Assembly (NCBI GenBank): GCA_040387035.1
Contig: JAZKEN010000083.1
Span: forward strand, 1-41,641
Direction: 5' to 3'
Length of the DNA: 41,641 nt
Source: Methylotenera_A sp040387035
Lineage (GTDB): Bacteria > Pseudomonadota > Gammaproteobacteria > Burkholderiales > Methylophilaceae
Part shown: piece after piece, positions 1 to 7,362 of the stretch
Layout of the letters: the number at the start of each line of letters is the position of its first letter
How positions within the stretch are numbered: position 1 is the stretch's first letter
Program-made: the position numbers and the translations under genes
The notes under the pieces: model-generated
The model's input: the letters and a program-made list of their open reading frames with translations, nothing else
The model's database searches: none
Told to the model about the DNA's origin: nothing

Positions 1-291
1 ATCAAACCACACACAAAATTCACAGCAGAGATCTACGTGCTAGGTAAAGATGAAGGCGGTCGTCACACACCATTCTTCAACGGCTACCGTCCACAGTTCT
101 ACTTCCGTACCACAGACGTAACCGGTGCAGTTGAGTTACCAGCAGGTACTGAAATGGTCATGCCAGGTGACAACGTGTCGATCACGGTAGCGCTGATTGC
201 GCCAATCGCGATGGAAGATGGCTTACGCTTCGCGATTCGTGAAGGTGGCCGTACCGTTGGTGCGGGTGTTGTGGCTAAAATCATCGAGTAA
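1..291 (+). CDS. tuf: Elongation factor Tu, C-terminal fragment
   Basis: Only the last 96 codons are present and the gene is open to the left edge. EF-Tu carries aminoacyl-tRNA to the ribosomal A site as a GTPase; this piece covers the end of domain 2/3, not the G domain. Recognisable domain 3 stretches are GGRHTPFFNGYRPQFYFRTT, the segment around VMPGDN, and the ending REGGRTVGAGVVAKI, which are close to invariant in bacterial EF-Tu. An internal GTG at 37 could be mistaken for a start but the frame is open upstream of it. Position before rpsJ fits the distal tuf copy of a str operon. Confidence 0.98.
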   Translation: MKPHTKFTAEIYVLGKDEGGRHTPFFNGYRPQFYFRTTDVTGAVELPAGTEMVMPGDNVSITVALIAPIAMEDGLRFAIREGGRTVGAGVVAKIIE

Positions 292-309
292 TTGTAGGTA
301 ATATTAATT

Positions 310-335
310 AAACGGCAGGCTCAAGTCTGCCGTTT
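310..335 (+). other. Hairpin between tuf and rpsJ
   Basis: Perfect 9-bp inverted repeat AAACGGCAG / CTGCCGTTT with an 8-nt loop, 18 nt after the tuf stop and 21 nt before rpsJ. The 3' arm is followed by CGCTCTTT, not a clean U run. It could be a weak terminator/attenuator or a processing site separating tuf and rpsJ messages. The function is inferred. Confidence 0.5.
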
Positions 336-356
336 CGCTCTTTAAAGGAAAATAAA

Positions 357-665
357 ATGGCAGCTCAAAAAATTCGTATTCGCTTGAAAGCTTTTGATTA
401 TCGTTTGATTGATCAATCTGCTCAAGAAATCGTCGAAACAGCTAAACGTACTGGTGCAGTGGTAAAAGGCCCAGTGCCGTTGCCAACACGTATTGAACGT
501 TTTGATATTCTGCGTTCACCACACGTGAATAAAACATCACGCGACCAGTTCGAGATTCGTACGCACCAACGTTTGATGGACATCGTTGATCCAACAGACA
601 AAACAGTTGATGCATTGATGAAATTAGATTTACCAGCTGGTGTTGATGTAGAAATTAAATTGTAA
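357..665 (+). CDS. rpsJ: 30S ribosomal protein S10 (NusE)
   Basis: Protein of 102 residues, the usual S10 length (E. coli 103). S10 sits in the head of the small subunit and also acts as NusE in antitermination complexes. Family hallmarks visible are IRIRLKAFDYRLID at the N terminus and the loop GPVPLPTRIERFDILRSPHV, ending in VDVEIKL. An AAAGGA Shine-Dalgarno at 344-349 sits ahead of the ATG. Unlike the rest of the S10 operon, rpsJ is separated from rplC by 217 bp containing a promoter, so it may be transcribed mainly with tuf. Confidence 0.98.
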   Translation: MAAQKIRIRLKAFDYRLIDQSAQEIVETAKRTGAVVKGPVPLPTRIERFDILRSPHVNKTSRDQFEIRTHQRLMDIVDPTDKTVDALMKLDLPAGVDVEIKL

Positions 666-674
666 TTCTTTCAA

Positions 675-752
675 AATCAGCTTTATGCCTTGTTGCCCTG
701 ATGCCGTACTAACCGTACTGTCTTCAGTAAAGCTCCTAAACTAAAGCTGATT
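675..752. repeat. Large imperfect palindrome in the rpsJ-rplC gap
   Basis: Outer arms AATCAGCTTTA (675-685) and TAAAGCTGATT (742-752) are perfect reverse complements. Nested inside on almost the same axis (about 713) are CTGA/TCAG (698-701, 724-727) and two GTAC blocks (706-709, 715-718). Such nested dyads around a CCGTAC core resemble dispersed intergenic palindromes of proteobacteria; whether this one is repeated in the genome cannot be seen from one window. It is followed by an A run on the + strand, so it would work as a terminator only on the minus strand, where no gene ends. Confidence 0.5.
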
Positions 753-787
753 AAAAAAGATTGTAATAATTAAGTTGTAATTCCCTG

Positions 788-816
788 TTGTAAAAAAACT
801 GTGAGTTCGGTATAAT
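788..816 (+). promoter_or_regulatory. Sigma-70 promoter for rplC and the downstream S10 operon
   Basis: -35 TTGTAA (788-793), 17-bp spacer, -10 TATAAT (811-816), a near-consensus promoter. The start would be near 823, giving a leader of about 60 nt before rplC. It places the main S10-operon promoter after rpsJ, not before it. Confidence 0.75.
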
Positions 817-830
817 CCGCGCTCTTTCAC

Positions 831-858
831 AGAAGTCGGTCAATTGTAATCGACTTCT
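831..858 (+). promoter_or_regulatory. Leader hairpin upstream of rplC
   Basis: AGAAGTCG (831-838) pairs perfectly with CGACTTCT (851-858) around a 12-nt loop, inside the transcribed leader of the 788-816 promoter and 12 nt ahead of the rplC Shine-Dalgarno. It could be a regulatory target (L4 regulates the E. coli S10 leader) but the sequence does not resemble that element closely. Its role is inferred. Confidence 0.45.
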
Positions 859-882
859 TTAACTAAAAATAAGGATACGATC

Positions 883-1548
883 ATGAGCTTAGGGCTTATT
901 GGTCGCAAGGTGGGCATGACCCGCGTGTTTACTGATGATGGCGCAAGCATCCCAGTAACCGTGTTGGAAGTTGTTCCTAACCGTGTGACACAGATCAAGA
1001 CAATCGCGAGCGATGGCTATACAGGCCTTCAAGTTGCTCATGGCGAGCGTCGTGCTAGCCGCATCAACAAAGCATTGACTGGGCATTATGCCAAGGCAGG
1101 CGTTGCTGCGGGTTCAGGCATCAAAGAATTCAATGTTTCTGCTGAAGTTTTAAGCGGCTACCAAGTTGGTGGCAGCATTACAGTAGAGATTTTCTCAGCA
1201 GGTCAAATCGTTGACGTGACTGGTACCTCGATCGGTAAAGGCTTTGCTGGCGCAATCAAACGCCATCACTTCAAGTCTAACCGCGCATCGCACGGTAACT
1301 CTAAATCACATAACGTTCCTGGTTCAATCGGTATGGCGCAAGATCCGGGTCGAGTATTCCCTGGTAAGCGTATGCCTGGCCATTTAGGTGACGTCACTGT
1401 TACAACACAAAATCTAGAGATAGTGCGTGTTGACGTAGAGCGTAACTTATTGTTGATTAAAGGTGCGATTCCTGGCTCTAAAGGTGGCGACGTTGTTGTA
1501 CGTCCGGCCGTTAAAGTCAAGCTCCATAAATCTAAGGGAGCTAAATAA
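883..1548 (+). CDS. rplC: 50S ribosomal protein L3
   Basis: Protein of 221 residues; L3 is an early assembly protein of the large subunit with an extension reaching the peptidyl transferase centre. N-terminal LGLIGRKVGMTRVFTDDGAS and the later basic loop HHFKSNRASHGNSKSHNVPG followed by PGRVFPGKRMPGHLG are diagnostic, the last holding the glutamine-methylation-type region of L3. AAGGA at 871-875, seven bases before the ATG, fixes the start. Its TAA stop shares one base with the rplD ATG (TAATG), indicating translational coupling. Confidence 0.98.
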   Translation: MSLGLIGRKVGMTRVFTDDGASIPVTVLEVVPNRVTQIKTIASDGYTGLQVAHGERRASRINKALTGHYAKAGVAAGSGIKEFNVSAEVLSGYQVGGSITVEIFSAGQIVDVTGTSIGKGFAGAIKRHHFKSNRASHGNSKSHNVPGSIGMAQDPGRVFPGKRMPGHLGDVTVTTQNLEIVRVDVERNLLLIKGAIPGSKGGDVVVRPAVKVKLHKSKGAK

Positions 1549-2174
1549 TGGAACTCAAATTAATCGATAAAAACGGTAAAGCCGCTAAAAAAGGCGTTGA
1601 CGTTTCTGAAGTGACATTTGGTCGCGAGTTTAACGAAGCTTTAGTGCATCAAGTGGTTGTTGCGTACATGGCTAACGCCCGTACCGCAACACGCGCACAA
1701 AAAGGTCGTGATAACGTGGCGCACACTACACACAAGCCATACGCTCAAAAAGGTACTGGTAACGCACGTGCAGGTATGAGCTCAAGCCCTATCTGGCGTG
1801 GAGGTGGACGTGCATTCCCTAATTCACCAAACGAAAATTTCAGCCACAAAGTAAACCGTAAAGCCTACCGTGCCGGTATGCAAACGATTTTGTCTGAATT
1901 AGTGCGTCAAGAGCGCATTACCGTTGTTGAAGAATTCAAAATCGACACACCAAAAACAAAACAGTTTGTTGAGAAAATCAAAGGCCTGGGCTATGCCGAC
2001 GGCGTTTTATTGTTAACAGACGGTTTTGATGAGAACTTGTATTTGTCATCACGTAACTTAACCAATGTTATGGTGATTGAAGCGCAATTTGCTGACCCAG
2101 TTAGCTTGGTGCGTTTTCCTAGAGTATTGGCAACCGCAGGTGCAGTTAAAAAACTTGAGGAGTTGCTAGCATGA
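1548..2174 (+). CDS. rplD: 50S ribosomal protein L4
   Basis: Protein of 208 residues, typical for L4, which lines the exit tunnel and in E. coli also represses the S10 operon. The long basic tunnel loop is clear: NARTATRAQKGRDNVAHTTH then KPYAQKGTGNARAG and SPIWRGGGRAFPN. It starts on an ATG overlapping the rplC stop and ends with a TGA nested in the rplW start (ATGATG), so all three genes are likely coupled in translation. Confidence 0.98.
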   Translation: MELKLIDKNGKAAKKGVDVSEVTFGREFNEALVHQVVVAYMANARTATRAQKGRDNVAHTTHKPYAQKGTGNARAGMSSSPIWRGGGRAFPNSPNENFSHKVNRKAYRAGMQTILSELVRQERITVVEEFKIDTPKTKQFVEKIKGLGYADGVLLLTDGFDENLYLSSRNLTNVMVIEAQFADPVSLVRFPRVLATAGAVKKLEELLA

Positions 2175-2485
2175 TGACCGCAATAACAAAATCTCAAGAT
2201 CGCTTATTGCAAGTGATTTTAGCGCCACAAATCACAGAAAAAGCAACGTACATTGCTGATAAACATCAGCAAATTGCTTTTAAAGTACGCACTGACGCAA
2301 CCAAGTTTGAAATCAAAGCAGCTGTTGAGCTGGTTTTCAAAGTTGAAGTTGAAAAAGTCGCTACGATTAATGTGGGTGGCAAAGTTAAACGCGCTGGCAA
2401 ACGTATGGGCAAGCGTAACGACTGGAAAAAAGCGTATGTTAGCTTGAAACCAGGCCAAGAAATTAACTTCGCAGCGGGCGAATAA
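2171..2485 (+). CDS. rplW: 50S ribosomal protein L23
   Basis: L23 (104 residues) surrounds the exit tunnel and is the docking site for trigger factor and SRP. The segment VILAPQITEKATYIADKHQQ and the later NVGGKVKRAGKRMGKRNDWK are typical of the family. Two ATGs lie at 2171 and 2174; GAGGAG at 2157-2162 lies 8 nt from the first and 11 nt from the second, so 2171 is preferred. The start overlaps the rplD stop by four bases. Confidence 0.97.
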   Translation: MMTAITKSQDRLLQVILAPQITEKATYIADKHQQIAFKVRTDATKFEIKAAVELVFKVEVEKVATINVGGKVKRAGKRMGKRNDWKKAYVSLKPGQEINFAAGE

Positions 2486-2496
2486 GGAGAGAAGAG

Positions 2497-3330
2497 ATGG
2501 CATTAGTAAAAGTCAAACCAACTTCCCCCGGTCGTCGTGGCGTCGTAAAGGTCGTAACACCAGATCTTTATAAAGGCAAACCACACGCACCGCTGTTGGA
2601 AAGTCAAAGCAGGCACGCTGGCCGTAATAATAACGGTCATATTACAACCCGTCACCAAGGTGGTGGTCATAAGCAGCACTATCGTATGATTGATTTCCGT
2701 CGTAACAAAGACGGCATTCCTGCGAAAGTGGAGCATATCGAGTACGATCCAAATCGTACCGCGCATATTGCCCTGCTTTGCTACGCGGATGGTGAGCGTC
2801 GTTACATCATTGCGCCACGCGGCATTGCTGCCGGTGCACAACTGATCAGCGGTGCAGAAGCGCCAATCAAGGTAGGTAATGCATTGCCATTACGTAATAT
2901 CCCGGTTGGTAGCACGATTCATTGTATCGAATTGCAACCAGGCAAAGGCGCGCAAATTGCACGTTCAGCAGGTACTTCAGTGCAGTTATTAGCGCGTGAA
3001 GGTGCTTACGCTCCGTTACGTTTACGTTCAGGTGAAGTTCGCCGCGTTCACGTAGATTGCAAAGCAACTTTAGGTGAAGTGGGTAACGAAGAGCATTCAT
3101 TACGCTCAATCGGTAAAGCTGGTGCAATGCGCTGGCGTGGTGTTCGCCCAACCGTTCGCGGTGTGGTGATGAACCCGGTTGATCACCCGCACGGTGGTGG
3201 TGAAGGTAAAACTGCAGCTGGTATGAATCCAGTGAGCCCATGGGGTGTTAAAACGAAGGGTTATCGTACACGTAGTAATAAGCGTACTGATAATATGCGT
3301 ATCAGTCGTCGTCCGAGAGGCGTAAGGTAA
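2497..3330 (+). CDS. rplB: 50S ribosomal protein L2
   Basis: Protein of 277 residues (usual 273-280). L2 is required for subunit association and peptidyl transferase assembly. Visible landmarks are NNNGHITTRHQGGGHKQHYR near residue 45, the RNA-binding domain, and MNPVDHPHGGGEGKT near residue 225, which contains the conserved histidine implicated in peptidyl transfer. The AAGGAG-type ribosome site overlaps the rplW stop region, and rpsS starts four bases after its stop. Confidence 0.98.
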   Translation: MALVKVKPTSPGRRGVVKVVTPDLYKGKPHAPLLESQSRHAGRNNNGHITTRHQGGGHKQHYRMIDFRRNKDGIPAKVEHIEYDPNRTAHIALLCYADGERRYIIAPRGIAAGAQLISGAEAPIKVGNALPLRNIPVGSTIHCIELQPGKGAQIARSAGTSVQLLAREGAYAPLRLRSGEVRRVHVDCKATLGEVGNEEHSLRSIGKAGAMRWRGVRPTVRGVVMNPVDHPHGGGEGKTAAGMNPVSPWGVKTKGYRTRSNKRTDNMRISRRPRGVR

Positions 3331-3334
3331 TCAT

Positions 3335-3610
3335 ATGGCACGTTCAATTAAAAAAGGTCCATTTATCGATGGTCATTTGGCGAAAAAAGTAGAAGTCGCA
3401 GCTGCTTCACGCGACCGTAAACCAATTAAGACTTGGTCACGTCGTTCTACTATCTTGCCAGATTTTATTGGTTTAACCATTGCGATTCACAATGGTAAGC
3501 AACACATCCCAGTGTTGATTTCTGAAAACATGGTTGGTCATAAGCTCGGTGAATTTGCGTTAACACGCACATTCAAGGGCCACGCGGCTGATAGAAAAGC
3601 GAAGAAATAG
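3335..3610 (+). CDS. rpsS: 30S ribosomal protein S19
   Basis: S19 (91 residues, standard length) is a head protein forming a complex with S13 and contacting the A-site tRNA. The opening ARSIKKGPFIDGHLAKKVE and the block TWSRRSTILPDFIGLTIAIH followed by VGHKLGEFALTRTFKGH are signature S19 sequence. It is separated by only four bases from rplB, with GTAAGG of the rplB end acting as ribosome site. Confidence 0.98.
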   Translation: MARSIKKGPFIDGHLAKKVEVAAASRDRKPIKTWSRRSTILPDFIGLTIAIHNGKQHIPVLISENMVGHKLGEFALTRTFKGHAADRKAKK

Positions 3611-3619
3611 AGGCCTATG

Positions 3620-3949
3620 ATGCAAGTAACTGCAATTTTAAAAGGCGTTCACCTTTCTCCGCAAAAAGCGCGTCTGGTGGCTGACCTTGTTCGTGGCAAA
3701 AAAGTAGATCACGCGTTAAATATTTTACAATTCACACCTAAAAAAGGTGCTGAAGTGATTAAAAAAGTAGTGGAATCTGCGATTGCTAATGCTGAACATA
3801 ACAATGGCGCTGATATTGACGAGTTGAAGGTGACTTCAATTTACGTTGATAAAGGCATTGTGCTTAAACGTATTCGTCCACGTGCAAAAGGTCGCGCGGG
3901 TCGTATTACTAAACCAACCTGTCACATTCATGTGACTGTCGGTAACTAA
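3620..3949 (+). CDS. rplV: 50S ribosomal protein L22
   Basis: L22 reaches into the exit tunnel with a beta hairpin whose tip is involved in macrolide resistance. The protein opens with MQVTAILKGVHLSPQKARLV, the betaproteobacterial style, and has RIRPRAKGRAGRITKPTCHI in the tunnel hairpin. An ATG also lies at 3617, but GAGG at 3610-3613 is only three bases from it and six from 3620, so 3620 (109 residues) is chosen. Confidence 0.95.
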   Translation: MQVTAILKGVHLSPQKARLVADLVRGKKVDHALNILQFTPKKGAEVIKKVVESAIANAEHNNGADIDELKVTSIYVDKGIVLKRIRPRAKGRAGRITKPTCHIHVTVGN

Positions 3950-3958
3950 AGGATAATC

Positions 3959-4693
3959 ATGGGTCAAAAAATTCATCCAATTGGTTTCCGTCTGAGTGTC
4001 CAGAAGAATTGGGCTTCACGTTGGTATGCCAATAGCAAAAACTTCCCTGCCATGTTGCAAAGCGACATTAAAGTACGTGAGTTTTTAAACAAAAAATTAG
4101 CCAGTGCAGCAGTGAGCAAGATCATCATTGAGCGCCCTGCAAAAAATGCAAAAATCACCATTCACAGTGCCCGTCCAGGTGTTGTGATCGGTAAAAAAGG
4201 TGAAGATATCGAATCTTTACGTTCTGCATTGCAAGGTTTGATGGGCGTGCCTGTTCATTTGAACATCGAAGAAGTGCGCAAGCCTGAAATCGATGCCACA
4301 TTGATTGCACAATCAATCGCGCAACAACTTGAAAAACGTGTGATGTTCCGTCGTGCCATGAAGCGCGCCATGCAAAACGCCATGCGTCTAGGTGCTCAAG
4401 GTATCAAGATCATGAGTTCAGGCCGTTTGAACGGTATTGAGATCGCGCGTACTGAATGGTATCGCGAAGGCCGTGTGCCACTACATACATTGCGTGCTGA
4501 TATCGATTACGGTGTTGCTGAAGCTTCAACGACATACGGTATTATCGGTATTAAAGTGTGGGTATTCAAAGGCGAGATTTTTGCTGACAACGTACCAACA
4601 CCAATTGGCGCAACTGCACCAGCTGCCGTGCCAGCTGCTGAACCAGAGAAAAAAGTAAGAAAGCCGAGGGCTAAAGATGCTGCAACCGTCTAG
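3959..4693 (+). CDS. rpsC: 30S ribosomal protein S3
   Basis: Protein of 244 residues with an N-terminal KH domain; S3 lies at the mRNA entry channel and has helicase activity with S4 and S5. MGQKIHPIGFRLSVQKNWAS opens the protein, the KH GxxG is in RPGVVIGKKGEDIE near residue 75-90, and EIARTEWYREGRVPLHTLRA marks the C domain. The tail is alanine/proline and lysine rich (from about residue 222), and its last 17 bases overlap the start of rplP. Confidence 0.98.
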   Translation: MGQKIHPIGFRLSVQKNWASRWYANSKNFPAMLQSDIKVREFLNKKLASAAVSKIIIERPAKNAKITIHSARPGVVIGKKGEDIESLRSALQGLMGVPVHLNIEEVRKPEIDATLIAQSIAQQLEKRVMFRRAMKRAMQNAMRLGAQGIKIMSSGRLNGIEIARTEWYREGRVPLHTLRADIDYGVAEASTTYGIIGIKVWVFKGEIFADNVPTPIGATAPAAVPAAEPEKKVRKPRAKDAATV

Positions 4694-5093
4694 ACAAAAA
4701 TACCGTAAGATGCAAAAAGGCCGTAACAAAGGCATTGCAACGACGGGTAATAAAGTAAGTTTTGGTGATTTTGGTTTAAAAGCCATTGGTCGCGGCCGTT
4801 TAACGGCTCGTCAAATCGAAGCTGCGCGTCGCGTGATGACACGTCACATTAAACGTGGCGGTCGTGTGTGGATCCGTATTTTCCCAGATCAACCAATTTC
4901 TAAAAAACCTGCTGAAGTGCGTATGGGTAACGGTAAAGGTAGTACCGAGTACTACGTAGCGCAAATCCAGCCAGGTAAAATGTTATACGAGATGGACGGC
5001 GTAAGCGAAGAGCTTGCACGTGAAGCGTTCCGTTTGGCTGCTGCTAAGTTGCCAATTGAGACCACTTTCATGACACGTCAAATCGGTAGTTAA
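4677..5093 (+). CDS. rplP: 50S ribosomal protein L16
   Basis: L16 (138 residues) organises the A-site side of the peptidyl transferase centre. The start MLQPSRQKYRKMQKGRNKG is the conserved L16 N terminus, which fixes the ATG at 4677 even though it lies 17 bases inside rpsC in another frame. VWIRIFPDQPISKKPAEVRM and MGNGKGSTEYYVAQIQPGKM are further hallmarks, including the Arg in RMGNGKG that is hydroxylated in some bacteria. Confidence 0.98.
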   Translation: MLQPSRQKYRKMQKGRNKGIATTGNKVSFGDFGLKAIGRGRLTARQIEAARRVMTRHIKRGGRVWIRIFPDQPISKKPAEVRMGNGKGSTEYYVAQIQPGKMLYEMDGVSEELAREAFRLAAAKLPIETTFMTRQIGS

Positions 5094-5109
5094 GAAAAGG
5101 CGAGCTAAA

Positions 5110-5304
5110 ATGAAAGCTTTAGATTTAAGAGCAAAAAGTGTTGATGAATTAAATGCGGAGTTGATTGAATTGCGCCGCGCGCAATTCTCACTTCGTATGC
5201 AAGTTGCAACACAACAATTAACCAAAGTAGATCAGCTAGGTAAAGTACGCAAGGATGTAGCGCGTGTGAAGCTTGTTTTAGCTGAGAAAGCGAAACAGGC
5301 ATAA
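5110..5304 (+). CDS. rpmC: 50S ribosomal protein L29
   Basis: Small helical protein of 64 residues sitting beside L23 at the tunnel exit. The pattern LRAKSVDELNAELIELRRAQ then FSLRMQVATQQL is the L29 two-helix signature. It lies 16 bases after rplP and two bases before rpsQ, as in other S10 operons. Confidence 0.97.
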   Translation: MKALDLRAKSVDELNAELIELRRAQFSLRMQVATQQLTKVDQLGKVRKDVARVKLVLAEKAKQA

Positions 5305-5306
5305 CC

Positions 5307-5564
5307 ATGACTGAAACGACAAAAGTAGTACGTAGCCTTACCGGCCGTGTAGTAAGCGACAAAATGGATAAAACTGTGACGGTTTTAGTTGAGCGTAAAG
5401 TGAAACATCCATTAATCGGTAAAGTGGTTGTGAAATCGAATAAATTTCATGCGCATGACGAAACAAATGCATGCAAAGAAGGCGATTTAGTCACCATTAC
5501 AGAATCACGTCCTTTGTCAAAAACAAAGACATGGGTTGTAAGTAAGGTTGCTACAAAAGCTTAG
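5307..5564 (+). CDS. rpsQ: 30S ribosomal protein S17
   Basis: OB-fold primary 16S rRNA-binding protein of 85 residues. RSLTGRVVSDKMDKTVTVLV near the N terminus and KFHAHDETNACKEGDLVTI are typical. There is no strong ribosome site in the two-base gap after rpmC, suggesting coupled translation. This is the last gene of the S10 block; a hairpin and a promoter follow before rplN. Confidence 0.97.
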   Translation: MTETTKVVRSLTGRVVSDKMDKTVTVLVERKVKHPLIGKVVVKSNKFHAHDETNACKEGDLVTITESRPLSKTKTWVVSKVATKA

Positions 5565-5585
5565 TACTAAATGTAGGAGTAATTA

Positions 5586-5619
5586 TTGTGTAGATAGGCA
5601 ACTTTGCCTTGCTACACAA
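5586..5619 (+). other. Stem-loop after rpsQ, terminator-like
   Basis: Outer arms TTGTGTAG (5586-5593) / CTACACAA (5612-5619) and inner arms AGGCAA (5596-5601) / TTGCCT (5604-5609) form one long hairpin. It is followed by TTAATTTG, not a pure U run. It lies 21 bases past the rpsQ stop, so it may end or process the S10 transcript. Its 3' arm overlaps the -35 region of the rplN promoter. Confidence 0.55.
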
Positions 5620-5638
5620 TTAATTTGTAAGTTATAAT
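5609..5638 (+). promoter_or_regulatory. Sigma-70 promoter ahead of rplN (spc block)
   Basis: -35 TTGCTA (5609-5614), 18-bp spacer, -10 TATAAT (5633-5638). It predicts a start near 5645 and a leader of about 145 nt before rplN. In E. coli the spc operon also begins at rplN with its own promoter. Confidence 0.6.
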
Positions 5639-5644
5639 GTTGGA

Positions 5645-5788
5645 CTTTTCGGTACTCGTGAATCTTGGTTAGTAGTTTCCAGGGTTCATAAAAGCAAGTA
5701 CCCCAATACTGACCGTGGTCTACTGGCCGTTTTGATTAAGTTCATGCGGCTGGTGTTGGTTTAACGGATTAAGTTGGAGATTATTCTC
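5645..5788 (+). promoter_or_regulatory. Structured leader of rplN
   Basis: No gene lies here. GGTACT (5651-5656) can pair with AGTACC (5697-5702), and GACC/GGTC forms a small dyad at 5711-5720. A leader this long before L14 is unusual for closely packed ribosomal genes and may hold an autoregulatory site; the S8 target of E. coli is elsewhere (rplX-rplE), so no specific regulator is proposed. Confidence 0.35.
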
Positions 5789-6157
5789 ATGATTCAAATG
5801 CAATCAAGGCTAGAAGTTGCCGATAACACTGGTGCACGCTCTGTGCAGTGTATTAAAGTGTTGGGCGGTTCAAAGCGTCGTTACGCTGGTATAGGTGACA
5901 TTATCAAAGTCAGCATCAAAGATGCTGCTCCACGTGGTCGCGTCAAAAAAGGCGAAGTGTATAGCGCTGTTGTGGTGCGTACGGCTAAAGGTGTGCGTCG
6001 TCCAGACGGTTCTTTAGTTAAGTTCGATGCCAATGCTGCCGTTCTTCTAAATAATAAATTAGAGCCAATCGGTACACGTATTTTCGGCCCAGTAACGCGT
6101 GAGTTGCGTACTGAGAAATTCATGAAAATTGTTTCTCTTGCACCTGAAGTGCTGTAA
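5789..6157 (+). CDS. rplN: 50S ribosomal protein L14
   Basis: L14 (122 residues, the universal length) forms an intersubunit bridge and binds the silencing factor RsfS. MIQMQSRLEVADNTGARSVQ is the canonical start. An upstream in-frame TTG at 5774 would add five residues but lies before the GGAGA ribosome site at 5776-5780, which is 8 nt from the ATG at 5789. KFDANAAVLLNNKLEPIGTR and IFGPVTRELR identify the C-terminal half. Confidence 0.98.
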   Translation: MIQMQSRLEVADNTGARSVQCIKVLGGSKRRYAGIGDIIKVSIKDAAPRGRVKKGEVYSAVVVRTAKGVRRPDGSLVKFDANAAVLLNNKLEPIGTRIFGPVTRELRTEKFMKIVSLAPEVL

Positions 6158-6173
6158 GGGATAGGGACAATAT

Positions 6174-6491
6174 ATGAGCAAAATTCATAAAGGCGACCAA
6201 GTCGTTTTAAATACAGGTAAAGATAAAGGTAAGCGCGGCGTAGTATTGAGCGTGCTTGAGTCTGGCCATGTAGTGGTTGAAGGTTTAAACGTTGCTAAAA
6301 AGCATGCTAAACCAAACCCGGCAAAAGGTGTTACCGGCGGCATTATTGCCAAAGAAATGCCGATTGATATTTCTAACGTTGCGTTGTTTAACAATGCAAC
6401 TCAAAAAGCTGACCGTGTTGGTTATAAAGTTTTGAAAGACGGCAAAAAAGTGCGCGTATTCAAATCTAACGGCGAAGCAGTGGACGCATAG
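6174..6491 (+). CDS. rplX: 50S ribosomal protein L24
   Basis: KOW-domain assembly initiator of the large subunit, 105 residues. The KOW motif is KIHKGDQVVLNTGKDKGKRG near the N terminus, and VVVEGLNVAKKHAKPNPAKG follows. AGGGA at 6163-6167 is the ribosome site. It lies between rplN and rplE as in all spc operons. Confidence 0.97.
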   Translation: MSKIHKGDQVVLNTGKDKGKRGVVLSVLESGHVVVEGLNVAKKHAKPNPAKGVTGGIIAKEMPIDISNVALFNNATQKADRVGYKVLKDGKKVRVFKSNGEAVDA

Positions 6492-6499
6492 GATAAATC

Positions 6500-7039
6500 A
6501 TGGCGCGCTTAAAACAATTTTATAAAGACTCTGTTGTTAAAAGTATGACAGAGCAATTTGGTTACACTTCAGTCATGCAAGTGCCTCGTATTGAAAAAAT
6601 CACCTTAAATATGGGTGTTGGCGAAGCGGTTGCGGATAAAAAAGTGATGGAAAATGCAGTTGGCGATATGGAAAAAATTGCTGGTCAAAAAGTAGTTGTG
6701 ACCAAAGCAAAAAAATCTGTTGCAGCATTTAAAATTCGTGATGATTATCCTGTTGGCTGCAAAGTGACTTTACGTCGCGAACGCATGTACGAATTCCTGG
6801 ATCGTCTGATCACGGTTGCTATTCCACGTATTCGTGACTTCCGCGGTATTCCTGCAAAATCATTTGACGGTCGTGGTAATTACAACATGGGTGTTAAAGA
6901 GCAGATCATATTCCCGGAAATTGAATATGACAAAATTGACGCGATTCGCGGCATGAACATTACGATTACTACAACGGCAAAAACAGACGAAGAAGCAAAA
7001 GCTTTGCTTGCTGCGTTTAGTTTTCCTTTTAGAGGTTAA
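6500..7039 (+). CDS. rplE: 50S ribosomal protein L5
   Basis: L5 (179 residues) binds 5S rRNA and contacts P-site tRNA. VPRIEKITLNMGVGEAVADK near residue 28 and GVKEQIIFPEIEYDKIDAIR then GMNITITTTAKTDEEAKALL near the C terminus are characteristic. It sits eight bases after rplX and three bases before rpsN. Confidence 0.98.
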   Translation: MARLKQFYKDSVVKSMTEQFGYTSVMQVPRIEKITLNMGVGEAVADKKVMENAVGDMEKIAGQKVVVTKAKKSVAAFKIRDDYPVGCKVTLRRERMYEFLDRLITVAIPRIRDFRGIPAKSFDGRGNYNMGVKEQIIFPEIEYDKIDAIRGMNITITTTAKTDEEAKALLAAFSFPFRG

Positions 7040-7042
7040 GAC

Positions 7043-7348
7043 ATGGCAAAAACATGTATGACAGAACGCGAATCTAAACGTCGCGCAACAGTTGCTAAAT
7101 TCGCAGGCAAGCGTGATGCGCTAAATGCAACGATTAATGATCAAAGTGCAACATTGGAAGATCGTCGTGAAGCACGTTTGAAATTGCAAGCATTGCCACG
7201 CAATTCAAGCCCGGTGCGTTTGCGTAACCGCTGTGCATTAACAGGTCGCCCACGTGGTGTTTTCAGTAAATTTGGTATCGGTCGCAGCAAGTTGCGCGAT
7301 TTGATGATGAGTGGCCAAGTGCCAGGCGTCACCAAAGCTAGCTGGTAA
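7043..7348 (+). CDS. rpsN: 30S ribosomal protein S14, zinc-free form
   Basis: S14 of 101 residues, the long form. It lacks the CxxC...CxxC zinc motif of the short form, having only isolated cysteines such as the one in RNRCALTGRPRGVFSKFGIG. The C-terminal GRSKLRDLMMSGQVPGVTKA is conserved. A GAGG ribosome site overlaps the end of rplE. Confidence 0.97.
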   Translation: MAKTCMTERESKRRATVAKFAGKRDALNATINDQSATLEDRREARLKLQALPRNSSPVRLRNRCALTGRPRGVFSKFGIGRSKLRDLMMSGQVPGVTKASW

Positions 7349-7362
7349 CGGAGGAATAAATT

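Noticed and set aside
5774..5788. N-terminal extension of rplN from TTG 5774
   Set aside because: The TTG precedes the ribosome-binding site, and L14 of normal length starts at ATG 5789.
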